The notes below the pieces were generated by a model. The model was not told the DNA's origin. It did not search any database and saw only the letters and a program-made list of their open reading frames with translations. From positions 1 through 64,000 of the forward strand of contig CAKSEL010000010.1 of the NCBI GenBank assembly GCA_934446675.1: a stretch of 64,000 nt of DNA. The letters run 5' to 3'. Shown here piece by piece: positions 36,106-45,311 of this stretch. Position 1 is the first letter of the stretch; the number at the start of each line of letters is the position of its first letter. Made by a program: the position numbers and the translations under genes. Source of the stretch: an uncultured Eubacteriales bacterium (GTDB lineage Bacteria; Bacillota; Clostridia; Oscillospirales; CAG-382).

Positions 36106-37218
36106 ATGATTTTTACCGTAGATAAGGACGAGTTCGAGAAAGCCATAATACCGGTAAGTATAGTGGCGCAGAATAAGTCGTCGGAGGCAAGCCTTTCCGG
36201 CGTTTATATGGAGGCAAAAGATAATAAACTCGTGCTGTATTGCTATGATATAGAGCGCGGTATAAGAACCGAGATAGACGCCGACGTAAAAAAAGAAGGC
36301 TGTATAATAGCCGATTATCAGATAGTGCCTATTATACATTCGCTTAACGGCGGAGAAGTCTATATCGAAGTAGATGATAATTATATAATTAATATAAAGA
36401 ATGATGAATCCGAACTTCAGATAATGGGCAGAGACGGCTCGTCGTATCCGAAAATTCCCGAAGTCAGAGGATTTTCAAGCTTTACAATAAGCCGCAGACA
36501 GCTTAAAAATGTTATATCAAAGACTATGTTCGCAGTGTCTGATGATGAGTCTAAGCCTATACTTAAAGGCTCGCTGTTTGAAATTTCAGACGGTAAACTC
36601 ACAGTCAGCGCAATAGACGGATTCAGATTTACCGTAAGAACCGAAAAAAGTACCGTTGATAAGTCCGATCTTAATGTAAGCTTTATTCTGCCCGGTAAGG
36701 CTGAACAGAACCTGCTCAGAATTATTGATGACAGCGATGATAATATAAGCTGTGAACTTGCAAATAAACATATAATTTTTGTTATGGATAACCTTTATAT
36801 CCTTATCCGTTTGCTTGAGGGTGATTTTCCGTCTTATCAGAAGTTTATTCCGCAGTATGATGTTAAGGCTGTCGTTGATAAACAGGAACTTATTGCAAGC
36901 CTTGAAAGAGTTAATATTATTAACGCTAAAAAGAAAACCTCCGCTAAACTTACTTTCGTTAATGATCAGCTTAAAATTTTCTGTAAAACCGATCTCGGTC
37001 AGGTTTCCGATGTTATCTCTATCTATATGGAGGGCGATCCTATCGAGGCTAATTTTAATCAGTCTTACCTCCTTGACGCTCTCCGCGCCTGCGATGATGA
37101 AAAAGTCGTCCTTAGAGTAGCCGGTCAGGGCAGAGGTCTCGTTATCGTTGCCCGTGAAGAAGATGAAAAAGATGATTCCTCTTATCTCCAGCTCGTTATG
37201 CCTGTCAGAGCAAGATAG
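36106..37218 (+). CDS. dnaN: DNA polymerase III beta subunit (sliding clamp)
   Basis: 370 aa, the normal clamp length. It forms the dimeric ring that tethers DNA polymerase III. The three-domain clamp pattern is recognisable: an N-terminal start FTVDKDEFEKAI, central SRRQLKNVISKTMFAVSDDESKPILKGSLFEI (domain 2 opening), VSAIDGFRFTVR, LLEGDFPSYQKFIPQ (domain 3 opening) and a C-terminal LQLVMPVRAR in place of the usual MPMR end. AAAGGATAG lies upstream. It follows the candidate oriC directly, as in most bacteria, but without dnaA before it. Isoleucine codons shift sharply along the gene: 13 of 18 are ATA in the first 124 codons and none of 9 in the last 124. Confidence 0.96.
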   Translation: MIFTVDKDEFEKAIIPVSIVAQNKSSEASLSGVYMEAKDNKLVLYCYDIERGIRTEIDADVKKEGCIIADYQIVPIIHSLNGGEVYIEVDDNYIINIKNDESELQIMGRDGSSYPKIPEVRGFSSFTISRRQLKNVISKTMFAVSDDESKPILKGSLFEISDGKLTVSAIDGFRFTVRTEKSTVDKSDLNVSFILPGKAEQNLLRIIDDSDDNISCELANKHIIFVMDNLYILIRLLEGDFPSYQKFIPQYDVKAVVDKQELIASLERVNIINAKKKTSAKLTFVNDQLKIFCKTDLGQVSDVISIYMEGDPIEANFNQSYLLDALRACDDEKVVLRVAGQGRGLVIVAREEDEKDDSSYLQLVMPVRAR

Positions 37219-37224
37219 AAACAT

Positions 37225-38095
37225 TTTCGCCGAAGAAGAATACGCGCTTTCTTTTTAAAAAGAAAGCTGCAAAGAAAACGGGGAACGCGCTTTTCTGAAG
37301 AAAAGCTGAGCGCTCTAAAGAGTGTAAACAAAAGACTTTCGTAGCCCTTAAATAAAAATAAAGCTGTTGGCAACTCTGTGCCGCCAGCTTGTACCGTTCG
37401 CAGTCGAACAGCAGGACTGCGAACTCAAATCTAAGCAGGTGCCGAAGTAAACTATGGAAGTTGTGTACTATTGGTAACTTTGAAAAGTGAAACCCCTTTG
37501 CAACAGCGAAATAAAGTAAAAATTTCACTTCGCACCCGCGAAACAAAAACTAACATTTGTAAAAGTCATCTTGCCGTAGGCAAGCTGGGCAGAAAAATTT
37601 GTCCTGTTGACTGTTTGAATATATTAAGAGTAACATTCTTGCCAAAATAGTTTAACTTCGTACAGAACCCCATATCCGCGCGTCAGTCGCGCGGCGATTT
37701 TGCCGTAAGTTACACGGACGTACCGTAGTAGCAAGGCGGTCACGCTTGTGAGAATAATAGAGGTGAGAAAAGCTGTGTTTCGGGCAAAATCCTTCCGTCG
37801 GGGGATTGTCAAGGGGCGAGTAGTCCCTTGAACGGCTTTTCGACCACTTTTCGCCGCCGAAAAGTGCATATTTAAAGTTGCACTTTGAAGAATATAACCC
37901 GTTTCAGCTCAAAATAATCTGAAGTCAGCCACACGCAAGTGTAGTTCGCTTTCGCGGCGGCGTTTGAGCCGCGAAAATCTTTTGTCATTTATCCTCGCAG
38001 GGGACTTTTTCGATTCCGAAAAGTGAGAGAATAGAGTTGCAATTAGAAGTGAGTTATCCTTTTTAACCCAAAATAAGTAACACTCAGCCAAACAA
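37225..38095 (+). repeat. Modular intergenic element 9 (class I)
   Basis: Fills the gap between dnaN and the parC-like gene, oriented rightward. The 22-bp palindrome is at 37246-37267 (28 bp after the dnaN stop) and a second hairpin GCTTTTCT/AGAAAAGC at about 37289-37306. Stem GTTCGCAGTC/GACTGCGAAC is at 37396-37405/37415-37424. Module B has stem CTTGCC/GGCAAG (37570-37575/37579-37584) and GTCCTGTTGACTG (37601-37613). The C hairpin lies near 37676-37697 and a CAAGGG/CCCTTG stem near 37810-37830. F and E modules lie near 37850-37865, 37950-37980 and 38005-38025. Confidence 0.87.
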
Positions 38096-38137
38096 AAAGT
38101 ATTAAAAAATTTTGAAAAAAGAATATAGGTGAAAAAC

Positions 38138-40366
38138 TTGCCGAAAAAAAAGCAAATCGTAAAAGAATCCCTGCCGGAGGCAGTAATCTCCGATCAGAAA
38201 ATAACCGATACATTGAAAAATAATTATATGCCGTATGCAATGAGCGTAATTATCTCAAGAGCAATACCGGAGATAGACGGATTTAAGCCGGCACATAGAA
38301 AACTTCTCTATACAATGTATAAAATGGGACTTCTTACCGGAAACAGAACAAAGTCGTCAAACGTAGTCGGACAGACAATGAAACTTAATCCGCACGGAGA
38401 TGCCGCAATATATGAAACTCTCGTAAGACTTACACGCGGAAATGACGCACTTCTCTGCCCTTTTGTCGATTCAAAGGGATCTTTCGGTAAGGTTTATTCG
38501 GATATGGCTTTCGCTGCGGCAAGATATACCGAGGTAAAACTCGATGAATTCTGCGAAACCGTGTTCCGCGGTATAGATAAAGACGCCGTTGAAATGGTAG
38601 ATAACTATGACGGTACAATGAAAGAACCGACATTGCTGCCTACGGCTTTTCCAAATATACTTGTTTCGGCAAATATGGGTATCGCAGTCGGTATGGCGTC
38701 AAAATTCTGTTCTTTTAACCTTGGCGAGGTCTGTGACGCTGTAATAGAGTATATTAAAGACGAAAATGTTGATCTGACCGAAATTATAAAGGCTCCCGAT
38801 TTTTCTACCGGCGCATATCTTATCTATGATAAACAGCAGATAAAAAATATCTATGAAACCGGTACGGGTTCGTTTAAATTAAGATCAAAGTATAGCTATA
38901 ATAAAAAAGATAACTGTATAGAAATAACCGAAATACCTTACGGCGCGAAAGTCGAGGCTATAATAGATAAAATTTCGGCAATGGCAAAGGAAGGTAAAGT
39001 CAAGGAAATTTCCGATGTCAGAGATGAAACGGGACTTGACGGACTGCGGCTCACAATAGACTTGAAACGCGGAGCAGATCCCGAAAAGCTTATGAAAAAG
39101 CTCATGAAAAATACCCAGCTTGAGGATAGTTTTTCATGTAATTTCAATGTGCTTATAGCCGGAACTCCCAGAACTCTCGGTATAAGAAGTATAATTGAAG
39201 AATGGACAGCATGGAGAAGCGAGTGCATAAAACGGGAGCTTTATTTTGATCTTGAAAAGATGAAAGCAAAACTGCACCTGCTCTACGGTCTGAAAGAACT
39301 GCTTGTCGATATAGATAAGGCAATTAAGATAATACGCGAAACCGAAAAGGAAAAGGACGTTGTTCCCAACCTTATGAAAGGCTTTTCGATTGATGAAATT
39401 CAGGCGGATTATATCGCGGAAATTAAATTGAGATACCTGAACCGCGAATATATACTCAACAGGCTGTCCGAAACCGAGGAGCTTGAGAAAAAGATAGACG
39501 AAACCGAGAATATTCTTAAAAGCGAGAAAAAAGTCCGCGGCGTAATATCAAAACAGCTTGCCGATATTAAAAAGAAGTACGCAAAACCCAGAAGAACAGA
39601 GATTGTTTACGATAAACCCGAAGAATATACAGAAGAGCCGGAAATTCTCGATTATCCCGTAATAGCCGTTGTCACCAAAGACGGATATTTTAAGAAGATT
39701 TTGCCGCCGAAGAGCGCAAACGCTAAGGTTGAAGAGCATAAGCTTAAAGAAAATGATGAGATCGTGTTTAATGAAACCGTTACAAATGACTGCGATCTGA
39801 TTGCGTTTACCGATAAGTGCCAGGCATATAAGGCAAAACTTGATGATTTCGATGAAATTAAACCGTCCGCACTCGGAGATTATATCCCGGCAAAGCTGAA
39901 ATTTGATGACGGTGAAAATGTAATGTTTATCTGCGTTACTAAGGATTATTCCGGATCGGTTGCGTTCTTCTATGAAAACGGTAAGGCGCTGACCGTTCCG
40001 CTTAAAGCTTATGAAACAAAAACCAACCGTAAAAAGCTTGCCAATGCGTATAGTGCGGACAGTAAGCCCGTAGGTATATTCTTTGTTCCGCAAAATACCG
40101 GACGCAGCTCGAGCGTTGATTTTCTGCTTAAAACAAGCGGCTCTAAGGCTATGATCGTTAATTCTTCCCTGCTTACCGAAAAGGTTACGCGCTCCTCTTC
40201 CGGCGTTATCGTGTTTACTCTTAAAAAGGGTCAGATACTTACCGATGTATCACTTTTCACCGATGATGGCTCAGAAGAAATGAAAGAATTTTCCCGCTAT
40301 CGCAAAACCAAAGTACCCAGCACCGGTACTACCATTACCTCCGGCAAACAACTTTCCCTTATATAA
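38138..40366 (+). CDS. Type IIA topoisomerase A subunit (ParC/GyrA-like)
   Basis: About 742 aa. The A subunit cuts and rejoins the two DNA strands and works with a ParE/GyrB ATPase. The winged-helix core begins NNYMPYAMSVIISRAIPEIDGFKPAHRKLLYTMYKMGL. The catalytic tyrosine is in AARYTEVKL (about residue 130) and the quinolone-pocket region reads HGDAAIYETLVRL. A long coiled coil spans about 390-480. The C-terminal domain is shorter and more divergent than a GyrA six-bladed pinwheel and lacks a clear GyrA box, which favours a ParC-type enzyme. The start is uncertain: TTG at 38138 has AGGTGA 6 nt upstream; GTG at 38129 is in frame with a poor site. No B-subunit gene is adjacent. Confidence 0.88.
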   Translation: MPKKKQIVKESLPEAVISDQKITDTLKNNYMPYAMSVIISRAIPEIDGFKPAHRKLLYTMYKMGLLTGNRTKSSNVVGQTMKLNPHGDAAIYETLVRLTRGNDALLCPFVDSKGSFGKVYSDMAFAAARYTEVKLDEFCETVFRGIDKDAVEMVDNYDGTMKEPTLLPTAFPNILVSANMGIAVGMASKFCSFNLGEVCDAVIEYIKDENVDLTEIIKAPDFSTGAYLIYDKQQIKNIYETGTGSFKLRSKYSYNKKDNCIEITEIPYGAKVEAIIDKISAMAKEGKVKEISDVRDETGLDGLRLTIDLKRGADPEKLMKKLMKNTQLEDSFSCNFNVLIAGTPRTLGIRSIIEEWTAWRSECIKRELYFDLEKMKAKLHLLYGLKELLVDIDKAIKIIRETEKEKDVVPNLMKGFSIDEIQADYIAEIKLRYLNREYILNRLSETEELEKKIDETENILKSEKKVRGVISKQLADIKKKYAKPRRTEIVYDKPEEYTEEPEILDYPVIAVVTKDGYFKKILPPKSANAKVEEHKLKENDEIVFNETVTNDCDLIAFTDKCQAYKAKLDDFDEIKPSALGDYIPAKLKFDDGENVMFICVTKDYSGSVAFFYENGKALTVPLKAYETKTNRKKLANAYSADSKPVGIFFVPQNTGRSSSVDFLLKTSGSKAMIVNSSLLTEKVTRSSSGVIVFTLKKGQILTDVSLFTDDGSEEMKEFSRYRKTKVPSTGTTITSGKQLSLI

Positions 40367-40369
40367 GGA

Positions 40370-41085
40370 CGCGAAGGGGAACGCGCTGAAGGTTACGCGC
40401 TTTCTTTTTAAAAAGAAAGCTGCAAAGAAAACGGTAGCCCCTAATTTAGAAAAGAATTGTTGGATACTCTCTGCCTCCGGCTTGTACCGTCAGCCACCAA
40501 AAGTCAGGCGGCTGACTTAAATGTGAACAATGGTGCCGAAGCAAGCTATGGAAATTCAGTACAAATGGTTGCTTTGAAAAGTGAAATAATTACGCACCGA
40601 CGAAACACAAAACTAATACTTGTAAAAGTCATCTTGCCGTAGGCAAGATGGGCAGAAAAATGAGTCCTGTTGACTGTTGGAGAATATAAAAAATAACACT
40701 TTTTCCGAAATGGTTTGAGTTTGTACAAACCCCATTATCGAGCAGTGCGGAGCATCTGCGAGCGATTTTGCCGTAGGTTGTGTGGACGCACCGTAGTAAC
40801 AAGTGGTCACTTTGGTAAAAGCGGTTGAGGGGTAGAAATCCGAGTTCAAGGCAAAATCCCCCACGTAGCCACGCTTTCGCGGCGGCGTTTGAGCCGCGAA
40901 AATCTTTTGTAACTTTTTCGATTCCGAAAAGTTAGAGAATAGAGTTGCACATGGCAGTGAATAACCCGTTTCCGCTCAAACAGGCAAAAATCAGCCAAAC
41001 AAAAAACATCTTTCAGCTTTTCTACTTAGAAAAGCGTCAGTATAAAGTCGCACTTTGAAAAAAGTAACCCGTTTCCGCCCAAAAA
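40370..41085 (+). repeat. Modular intergenic element 10 (class I, alternative A stem)
   Basis: Oriented rightward after the parC-like gene. The 22-bp palindrome is at 40399-40420 (33 bp after the stop). The second A stem is GTCAGCC/GGCTGAC (40489-40495/40510-40516), unrelated in sequence to the GCAGTC stems of most copies but at the same position. Module B has stem CTTGCC/GGCAAG and GTCCTGTTGACTG (40664-40676). The alternative C module (GAGCAGTGCGGAGCATCTGC) is at about 40740-40759, then D with GCCGTAGGTTGTGTGGACGC, E near 40872-40900, and F near 40915-40932. A final F-type hairpin GCTTTTCT/AGAAAAGC lies near 41016-41034. Confidence 0.87.
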
Positions 41086-41145
41086 AAAGTAAGTAAAATT
41101 TAAATATTTACCCAAAATTTAAGAAGAAGAAAAGGAGAATTTTCC

Positions 41146-42555
41146 GTGGTAAAAATTTATAGCTTTCCAGAAAAAGAGGAACAGAGCACAGAATTCAAAG
41201 TAAAAATCAATGGAGAAAACACTGCTTGCTATAAGGCAAGAGTGTCCGCAGAACCGTTTAATCAGGTCTGGCCCGGCTATCAGAGACCGATAGAGCAGAC
41301 AGAACTTACTTCTTTCGTTTCGCTTGGAGCAGATGAACCGGTAAAACTCGAAGTTGAGTGTGAGTATGATACAAAAAATGTCTGCATAAAACCCTTTTCA
41401 AAGAACGTAAAGGTAAACGCGGACGGAAATAAGTGTACATTTGAACTTCCGGGCGTCGGACAGTACGTTCTTGAATACGGTACAAGACATAAGGTGCTTC
41501 ATATATTCGTAAACCCCGTTAAGGATTTCGGCGTTGATGAAAACGATCCCGATGTTATATACTTCGGCAAGGGTACTCATTATATAGATACGCCCATAAA
41601 CCTTAAAGATAATCAGACTCTTTATATAGACGAAGGCGCAGTGCTTTACGGCTCGGTGTCTACAAGCGACGCAAAGAACGTGAAAATTCTCGGTTACGGT
41701 ATACTCGATAATTCGCTGTTTGAGCGCGGTAATGGAGATCCCGTAAGATTCAGCCATTGCGAAAATGTTTACGTCGAGGGTATAACCGTCCGCGATTCGT
41801 CAACCTGGACAATGCATATGTACGGCTGTAATAACTGTATCGTCGATAATATAAAGTTTATCGGAATGTGGAGATATAATTCCGACGGCTGTGACTTTAC
41901 AAACTCGACTAACTGCGTGCTCAGAAACAGTTTTCTGCGTAATTATGACGACTGTGTCGTAGTTAAGGGACTTTTCCCCAATACTCACCTTAATGTGCAA
42001 AATATTTTCGTCGAAAACTGCGTTACTTGGTGCGACTGGGGACGTAATATCGAGATAGGCGCCGAAACCTGCGCAGATACTTTTGATATGATAACTTTCA
42101 GAAATTGCGATATAATCCATGTAACTCATATTCCGCTTGACGTTCAGCACGGCGACCGCGCAGTTGTTACAAATGTGCTCTTTGATGATATACGTATCGA
42201 ATATGATGATGAGTATGAGGAGGCTAAACTCCAGACCTTTAAAGGCGAAGTTTATGACCATGAGAAAATGGACGGTATTCCCGTTATCTCCTGCGTTAAT
42301 ACCATAAGAACCATGTACTCTAAAGATGATCATACCGGCTCTGTCTCCGGCGTTACTTTTAAAGACGTTAAGGCTGTTAATACTCATGGCAGAGTTCCCG
42401 GTTTCTGGGTCGGCGAAGTCGATGGTAACGGTGTGGTTTCCGATATTAATGTTGTTAACCTTACAGTTGACGGTAAAAAAATCACTTCCGTTGAAGAAGC
42501 CCGCGTTGGTACTCCCTCCGGCTGCAATCCTGACAAATACATTACCGTAAAATAA
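41146..42555 (+). CDS. GH28-like right-handed beta-helix protein (polygalacturonase-related)
   Basis: 469 aa. An N-terminal beta domain (about residues 1-120) leads to a parallel beta-helix starting at DPDVIYFGKGTHYIDTPINLKDNQTLYIDEGAVLYGS. Catalytic motifs resemble family 28 glycoside hydrolases: RYNSDGCDFTNSTN (for NTDG) and RNYDDCVVVKG (for GDD), but the third, GHG, is replaced by a WGRNIEIGAE stretch. No signal peptide, so cytoplasmic. The real substrate may be a pectin- or other uronate/dideoxy-sugar oligosaccharide. Start GTG at 41146 with AAAGGAGA upstream. It stands alone between two intergenic elements and shows the 3'-end change to pyrimidine-ending codons. Confidence 0.8.
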   Translation: MVKIYSFPEKEEQSTEFKVKINGENTACYKARVSAEPFNQVWPGYQRPIEQTELTSFVSLGADEPVKLEVECEYDTKNVCIKPFSKNVKVNADGNKCTFELPGVGQYVLEYGTRHKVLHIFVNPVKDFGVDENDPDVIYFGKGTHYIDTPINLKDNQTLYIDEGAVLYGSVSTSDAKNVKILGYGILDNSLFERGNGDPVRFSHCENVYVEGITVRDSSTWTMHMYGCNNCIVDNIKFIGMWRYNSDGCDFTNSTNCVLRNSFLRNYDDCVVVKGLFPNTHLNVQNIFVENCVTWCDWGRNIEIGAETCADTFDMITFRNCDIIHVTHIPLDVQHGDRAVVTNVLFDDIRIEYDDEYEEAKLQTFKGEVYDHEKMDGIPVISCVNTIRTMYSKDDHTGSVSGVTFKDVKAVNTHGRVPGFWVGEVDGNGVVSDINVVNLTVDGKKITSVEEARVGTPSGCNPDKYITVK

Positions 42556-42556
42556 A

Positions 42557-43375
42557 GAATACGAAGGGGTACGAAGGGGTACGCAAGAATACGCGCTTTC
42601 TTTTTAAAAAGAAAGCTGCAAAGAAAACGGTAGCCCTTAAATAAGAAAAAAGCTGTGGGATATTCTCTGCCGCCAGCTTGTTCCGTCCGCAGTCGAACAG
42701 CAGGACTGCGGACTAAGATGTAAACAGGTGCATGAGTAAACTATGGAAACTGTGTGCTAAGGGTAGCTTTGGAAAGTGAAATTGCTCCGCACTATCTAAA
42801 CATAAAACTAAAATTCAGCAAAGTCATCTCGCGTAAGCGAGCTGGGCAGAAAAATAAGTCCTGTTGACTGTGTAATAACAGTAAAAATTAACATTTGCGC
42901 ACCCAAAATAAAGTTTACGCAGACCGCGGCGTGACATGACGTAAAACTTGGCATTATGTCAACCAATCCATGTTCAGATACCAACCCCATCGAGCAGTGC
43001 GGAGCATCTGCGAGCGAAGATTGCAAACTTCGGAGGCGCGGAAAAAGCTTTACCGACGATAGTTAGATGTGTGGAGAAGAAGCCGCGCTTTCGCTGCGGC
43101 GTTTGAGCGGCGAAAATCTTTTGTCATTTATCCTCGCAGGGGACTTTTTCGATTCCGAAAAGTGAGAGAATAGAGTTGCAGGTGGAAGTGGATAATCCGT
43201 TTTCGCCAAAAATAAGTGAAAATCAGCCACACGCAAGTGTAGTTCGCTTTCGCTGCGGCGTTTGAGCGGCGAAAATCTTTTGTTTACACTCTTTAGAGCG
43301 CCCGTCTTTTCGATTCCGAAAAGCGGAGATATAGGGTTGCACATGGAAGTGAATAATCAATGTGGCACAAAAATA
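42557..43375 (+). repeat. Modular intergenic element 11 (class I)
   Basis: Oriented rightward after the GH28-like gene. A 10-bp unit (ACGAAGGGGT) is repeated directly after the stop (42561-42580), then the 22-bp palindrome (42595-42616, 40 bp after the stop). A GTCCGCAGTC/GACTGCGGAC stem lies near 42688-42718. Module B has stem CTCGC/GCGAG and GTCCTGTTGACTG (42858-42870). The alternative C module (about 42992-43011) is followed by a D variant with ACCGACGATAGTTAGAT, then E/F twice (about 43088-43165 and 43246-43325). Confidence 0.87.
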
Positions 43376-43425
43376 TTCATTCCTCCTAAACTAATCAAAA
43401 ATCACCCCAAAAAGGAATAAAAAAT

Positions 43426-44574
43426 ATGCATAAACGTATCTGTGTCCTCGGCTCAACCGGCTCGATAGGAACGCAAACACTTGATGTCGCAAAACATCTC
43501 GATTTTAAAATCACAGGACTTTCCGTAAATTCAAATATAGATGTCCTCGAAAAACAAATAAAAGATTTCGACGTAAAAATCTGCGCCGTTGCCGATGAAA
43601 AACAGGCGGAAATTCTTAGAAAAAATACTGCCGGAACAGGGCTTAAAGTCCTTTCGGGTAAAAACGCAGCAAAAGAACTCGCACAGTGCTGTGACTGTAA
43701 TACCGTCGTTAACGCAATAATCGGCTTTGCCGGACTTGAACCGACGCTCGCGGCTCTCGAAAGCGGAAAAAACGTCGCTATTGCAAATAAGGAAACGCTG
43801 GTTTCGGCAGGCGAACTTGTTATGAATACCGCACGTAAAAACCGCGTCGAAATAATGCCGATAGACAGCGAACACTGCGCGCTTCATCAGTGTTTAAGGG
43901 CAGGTAAACACTCCGAAGTCAAAAGACTTGTCGTCACAGGCTCGGGCGGCCCGTTTTTCGGATATACAAAGGAAAAACTTAAAACCGTCACTAAGGAACA
44001 GGCGCTTAAACACCCTAACTGGAGTATGGGTAAGGGTATTACGGTGTATAGCTCGACGCTTGTCAATAAGGGACTTGAAATGATAGAGGCAATGCGCCTT
44101 TATGATATCCCTATGGAAAAAATCGACGTAATTATACATAGAGAAAGTATCGTTCATTCGCTTGTCGAATTCTGCGACGGCTCGATGCTCGCACAGCTCG
44201 CGAAACCCGATATGCGGCTGTGTATTCAGTACGCGCTGACATATCCAGACAGAATTGAAGGACTTACCGATAGCCTTGACCTTGCAAAAGTGTCAAAACT
44301 TACATTCTACGATGTGGATAATGATGTTTTCCCGTCGGTTGAGCTTGCAAGACGCGCGGTAAAATACGGCGGAACGTCAACCTGCGTGTATAACGCCGCA
44401 AATGAACAGTGCGTAGATCTGTTTCTGGCGGATAAAATAGGATATACTGATATTTTTGATATAATGGATAACTGCGTAGAAAGTATACGTAACCCCAAAA
44501 CCGACCTTGAAAGTATAATAAATGACGATAAATGCGCAAGAGAGCTTGTAAATGAGCTTTCAAAAAAAGCATAA
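43426..44574 (+). CDS. dxr: 1-deoxy-D-xylulose-5-phosphate reductoisomerase
   Basis: 382 aa, normal length. It makes MEP from DXP with NADPH, the second step of the non-mevalonate isoprenoid pathway. The NADPH motif GSTGSIGTQTLDV (residues 8-20), NAIIGFAGLEPTL, ANKETLVSAGEL, the metal ligands in IDSEHCAL, GSGGPFF, and the substrate loop region HPNWSMGKGITVYSSTLVNKGLEMIEA are present. One difference from most homologues is Tyr for Asp in the usual ITVDSAT stretch; the Asn-Lys-Glu ligands that follow are kept. AAAGGAAT precedes the ATG. The other MEP-pathway genes are not in the window. A HAD phosphatase gene follows by 18 bp. Confidence 0.96.
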   Translation: MHKRICVLGSTGSIGTQTLDVAKHLDFKITGLSVNSNIDVLEKQIKDFDVKICAVADEKQAEILRKNTAGTGLKVLSGKNAAKELAQCCDCNTVVNAIIGFAGLEPTLAALESGKNVAIANKETLVSAGELVMNTARKNRVEIMPIDSEHCALHQCLRAGKHSEVKRLVVTGSGGPFFGYTKEKLKTVTKEQALKHPNWSMGKGITVYSSTLVNKGLEMIEAMRLYDIPMEKIDVIIHRESIVHSLVEFCDGSMLAQLAKPDMRLCIQYALTYPDRIEGLTDSLDLAKVSKLTFYDVDNDVFPSVELARRAVKYGGTSTCVYNAANEQCVDLFLADKIGYTDIFDIMDNCVESIRNPKTDLESIINDDKCARELVNELSKKA

Positions 44575-44592
44575 ACGAAAAGAGGAACTTTT

Positions 44593-45255
44593 ATGAAAAA
44601 ATATAAGGGCGTCGTGTTCGATATGGACGGAACTCTGCTCGATACACTCGAAGATATGCAGTATTCCGTAAACCTTGCAATGAAAGAGTACGGCTTTCCG
44701 ATGCATACGCTTGAAGATATAAGACATTTTATCAATAACGGCGCATACAGACTTATCGAACTTTGCCTGCCCGAAGATAAACGCGACGAAAAGACCGTGA
44801 CCGAGGTGCTGGGCAGATACCTTGAAATATACGCAAAGGACGTCTGCATAAAGACTCACCCGTATGACGGTATTGAAGAGCTCATGAAAAAACTGCATGA
44901 CGGGGGATATAAGCTCGCAGTTGTGTCGAATAAGCCGGACGCGTGCGCAAAGCTGCTGTCGGATAAATTTTTCGGCGATACCGTAATTTATACGTCGGGA
45001 TCGGGTATAGGACTTCCGACAAAGCCGGATAAAGAGTGCGTCGAAAGAGCGGCTGAACATATGGGGCTTGATAAAGAGGAGCTTATATTTGTCGGAGATT
45101 CCTGCGTAGACGTGCTTACGGCTCATAACGGCGGACTTGAGTGCGTCGGGGTAACATGGGGATTTCACGGTGCAAACGGCTTCGGAGAAGATGTACCGGA
45201 TTATACCGTAGGAAATGCAAATGAGCTTTATAAGATTATAACCGCAGAAAAATAA
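44593..45255 (+). CDS. HAD-family phosphatase (phosphoglycolate phosphatase-like)
   Basis: 220 aa. HAD motif I VVFDMDGTLLDTLEDM (about residues 7-22), helical cap at about 20-90, motif II AVVSNKPD, Lys of motif III in KPDKECVER, and motif IV LIFVGDSCVDVLTAHNGG. The VVFDMDGTLLDT and GDSxxD pattern is that of the Gph/PGP subfamily; the true substrate in this organism is uncertain. AAAGAGGAA precedes the ATG. It lies 18 bp after dxr and 56 bp before the alpha-galactosidase gene, probably one operon. Confidence 0.92.
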   Translation: MKKYKGVVFDMDGTLLDTLEDMQYSVNLAMKEYGFPMHTLEDIRHFINNGAYRLIELCLPEDKRDEKTVTEVLGRYLEIYAKDVCIKTHPYDGIEELMKKLHDGGYKLAVVSNKPDACAKLLSDKFFGDTVIYTSGSGIGLPTKPDKECVERAAEHMGLDKEELIFVGDSCVDVLTAHNGGLECVGVTWGFHGANGFGEDVPDYTVGNANELYKIITAEK

Positions 45256-45311
45256 CCGCGGTGTAATAAAAAGCAGAAACAGCAAAAAAGAAAAAACAGG
45301 AGAGTATGGCA

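Noticed and set aside
45306..45311. ATG at 45306 as start of the GH36 gene
   Set aside because: The AGGAG site is only about 3 nt away; the ATG at 45312 has proper spacing.
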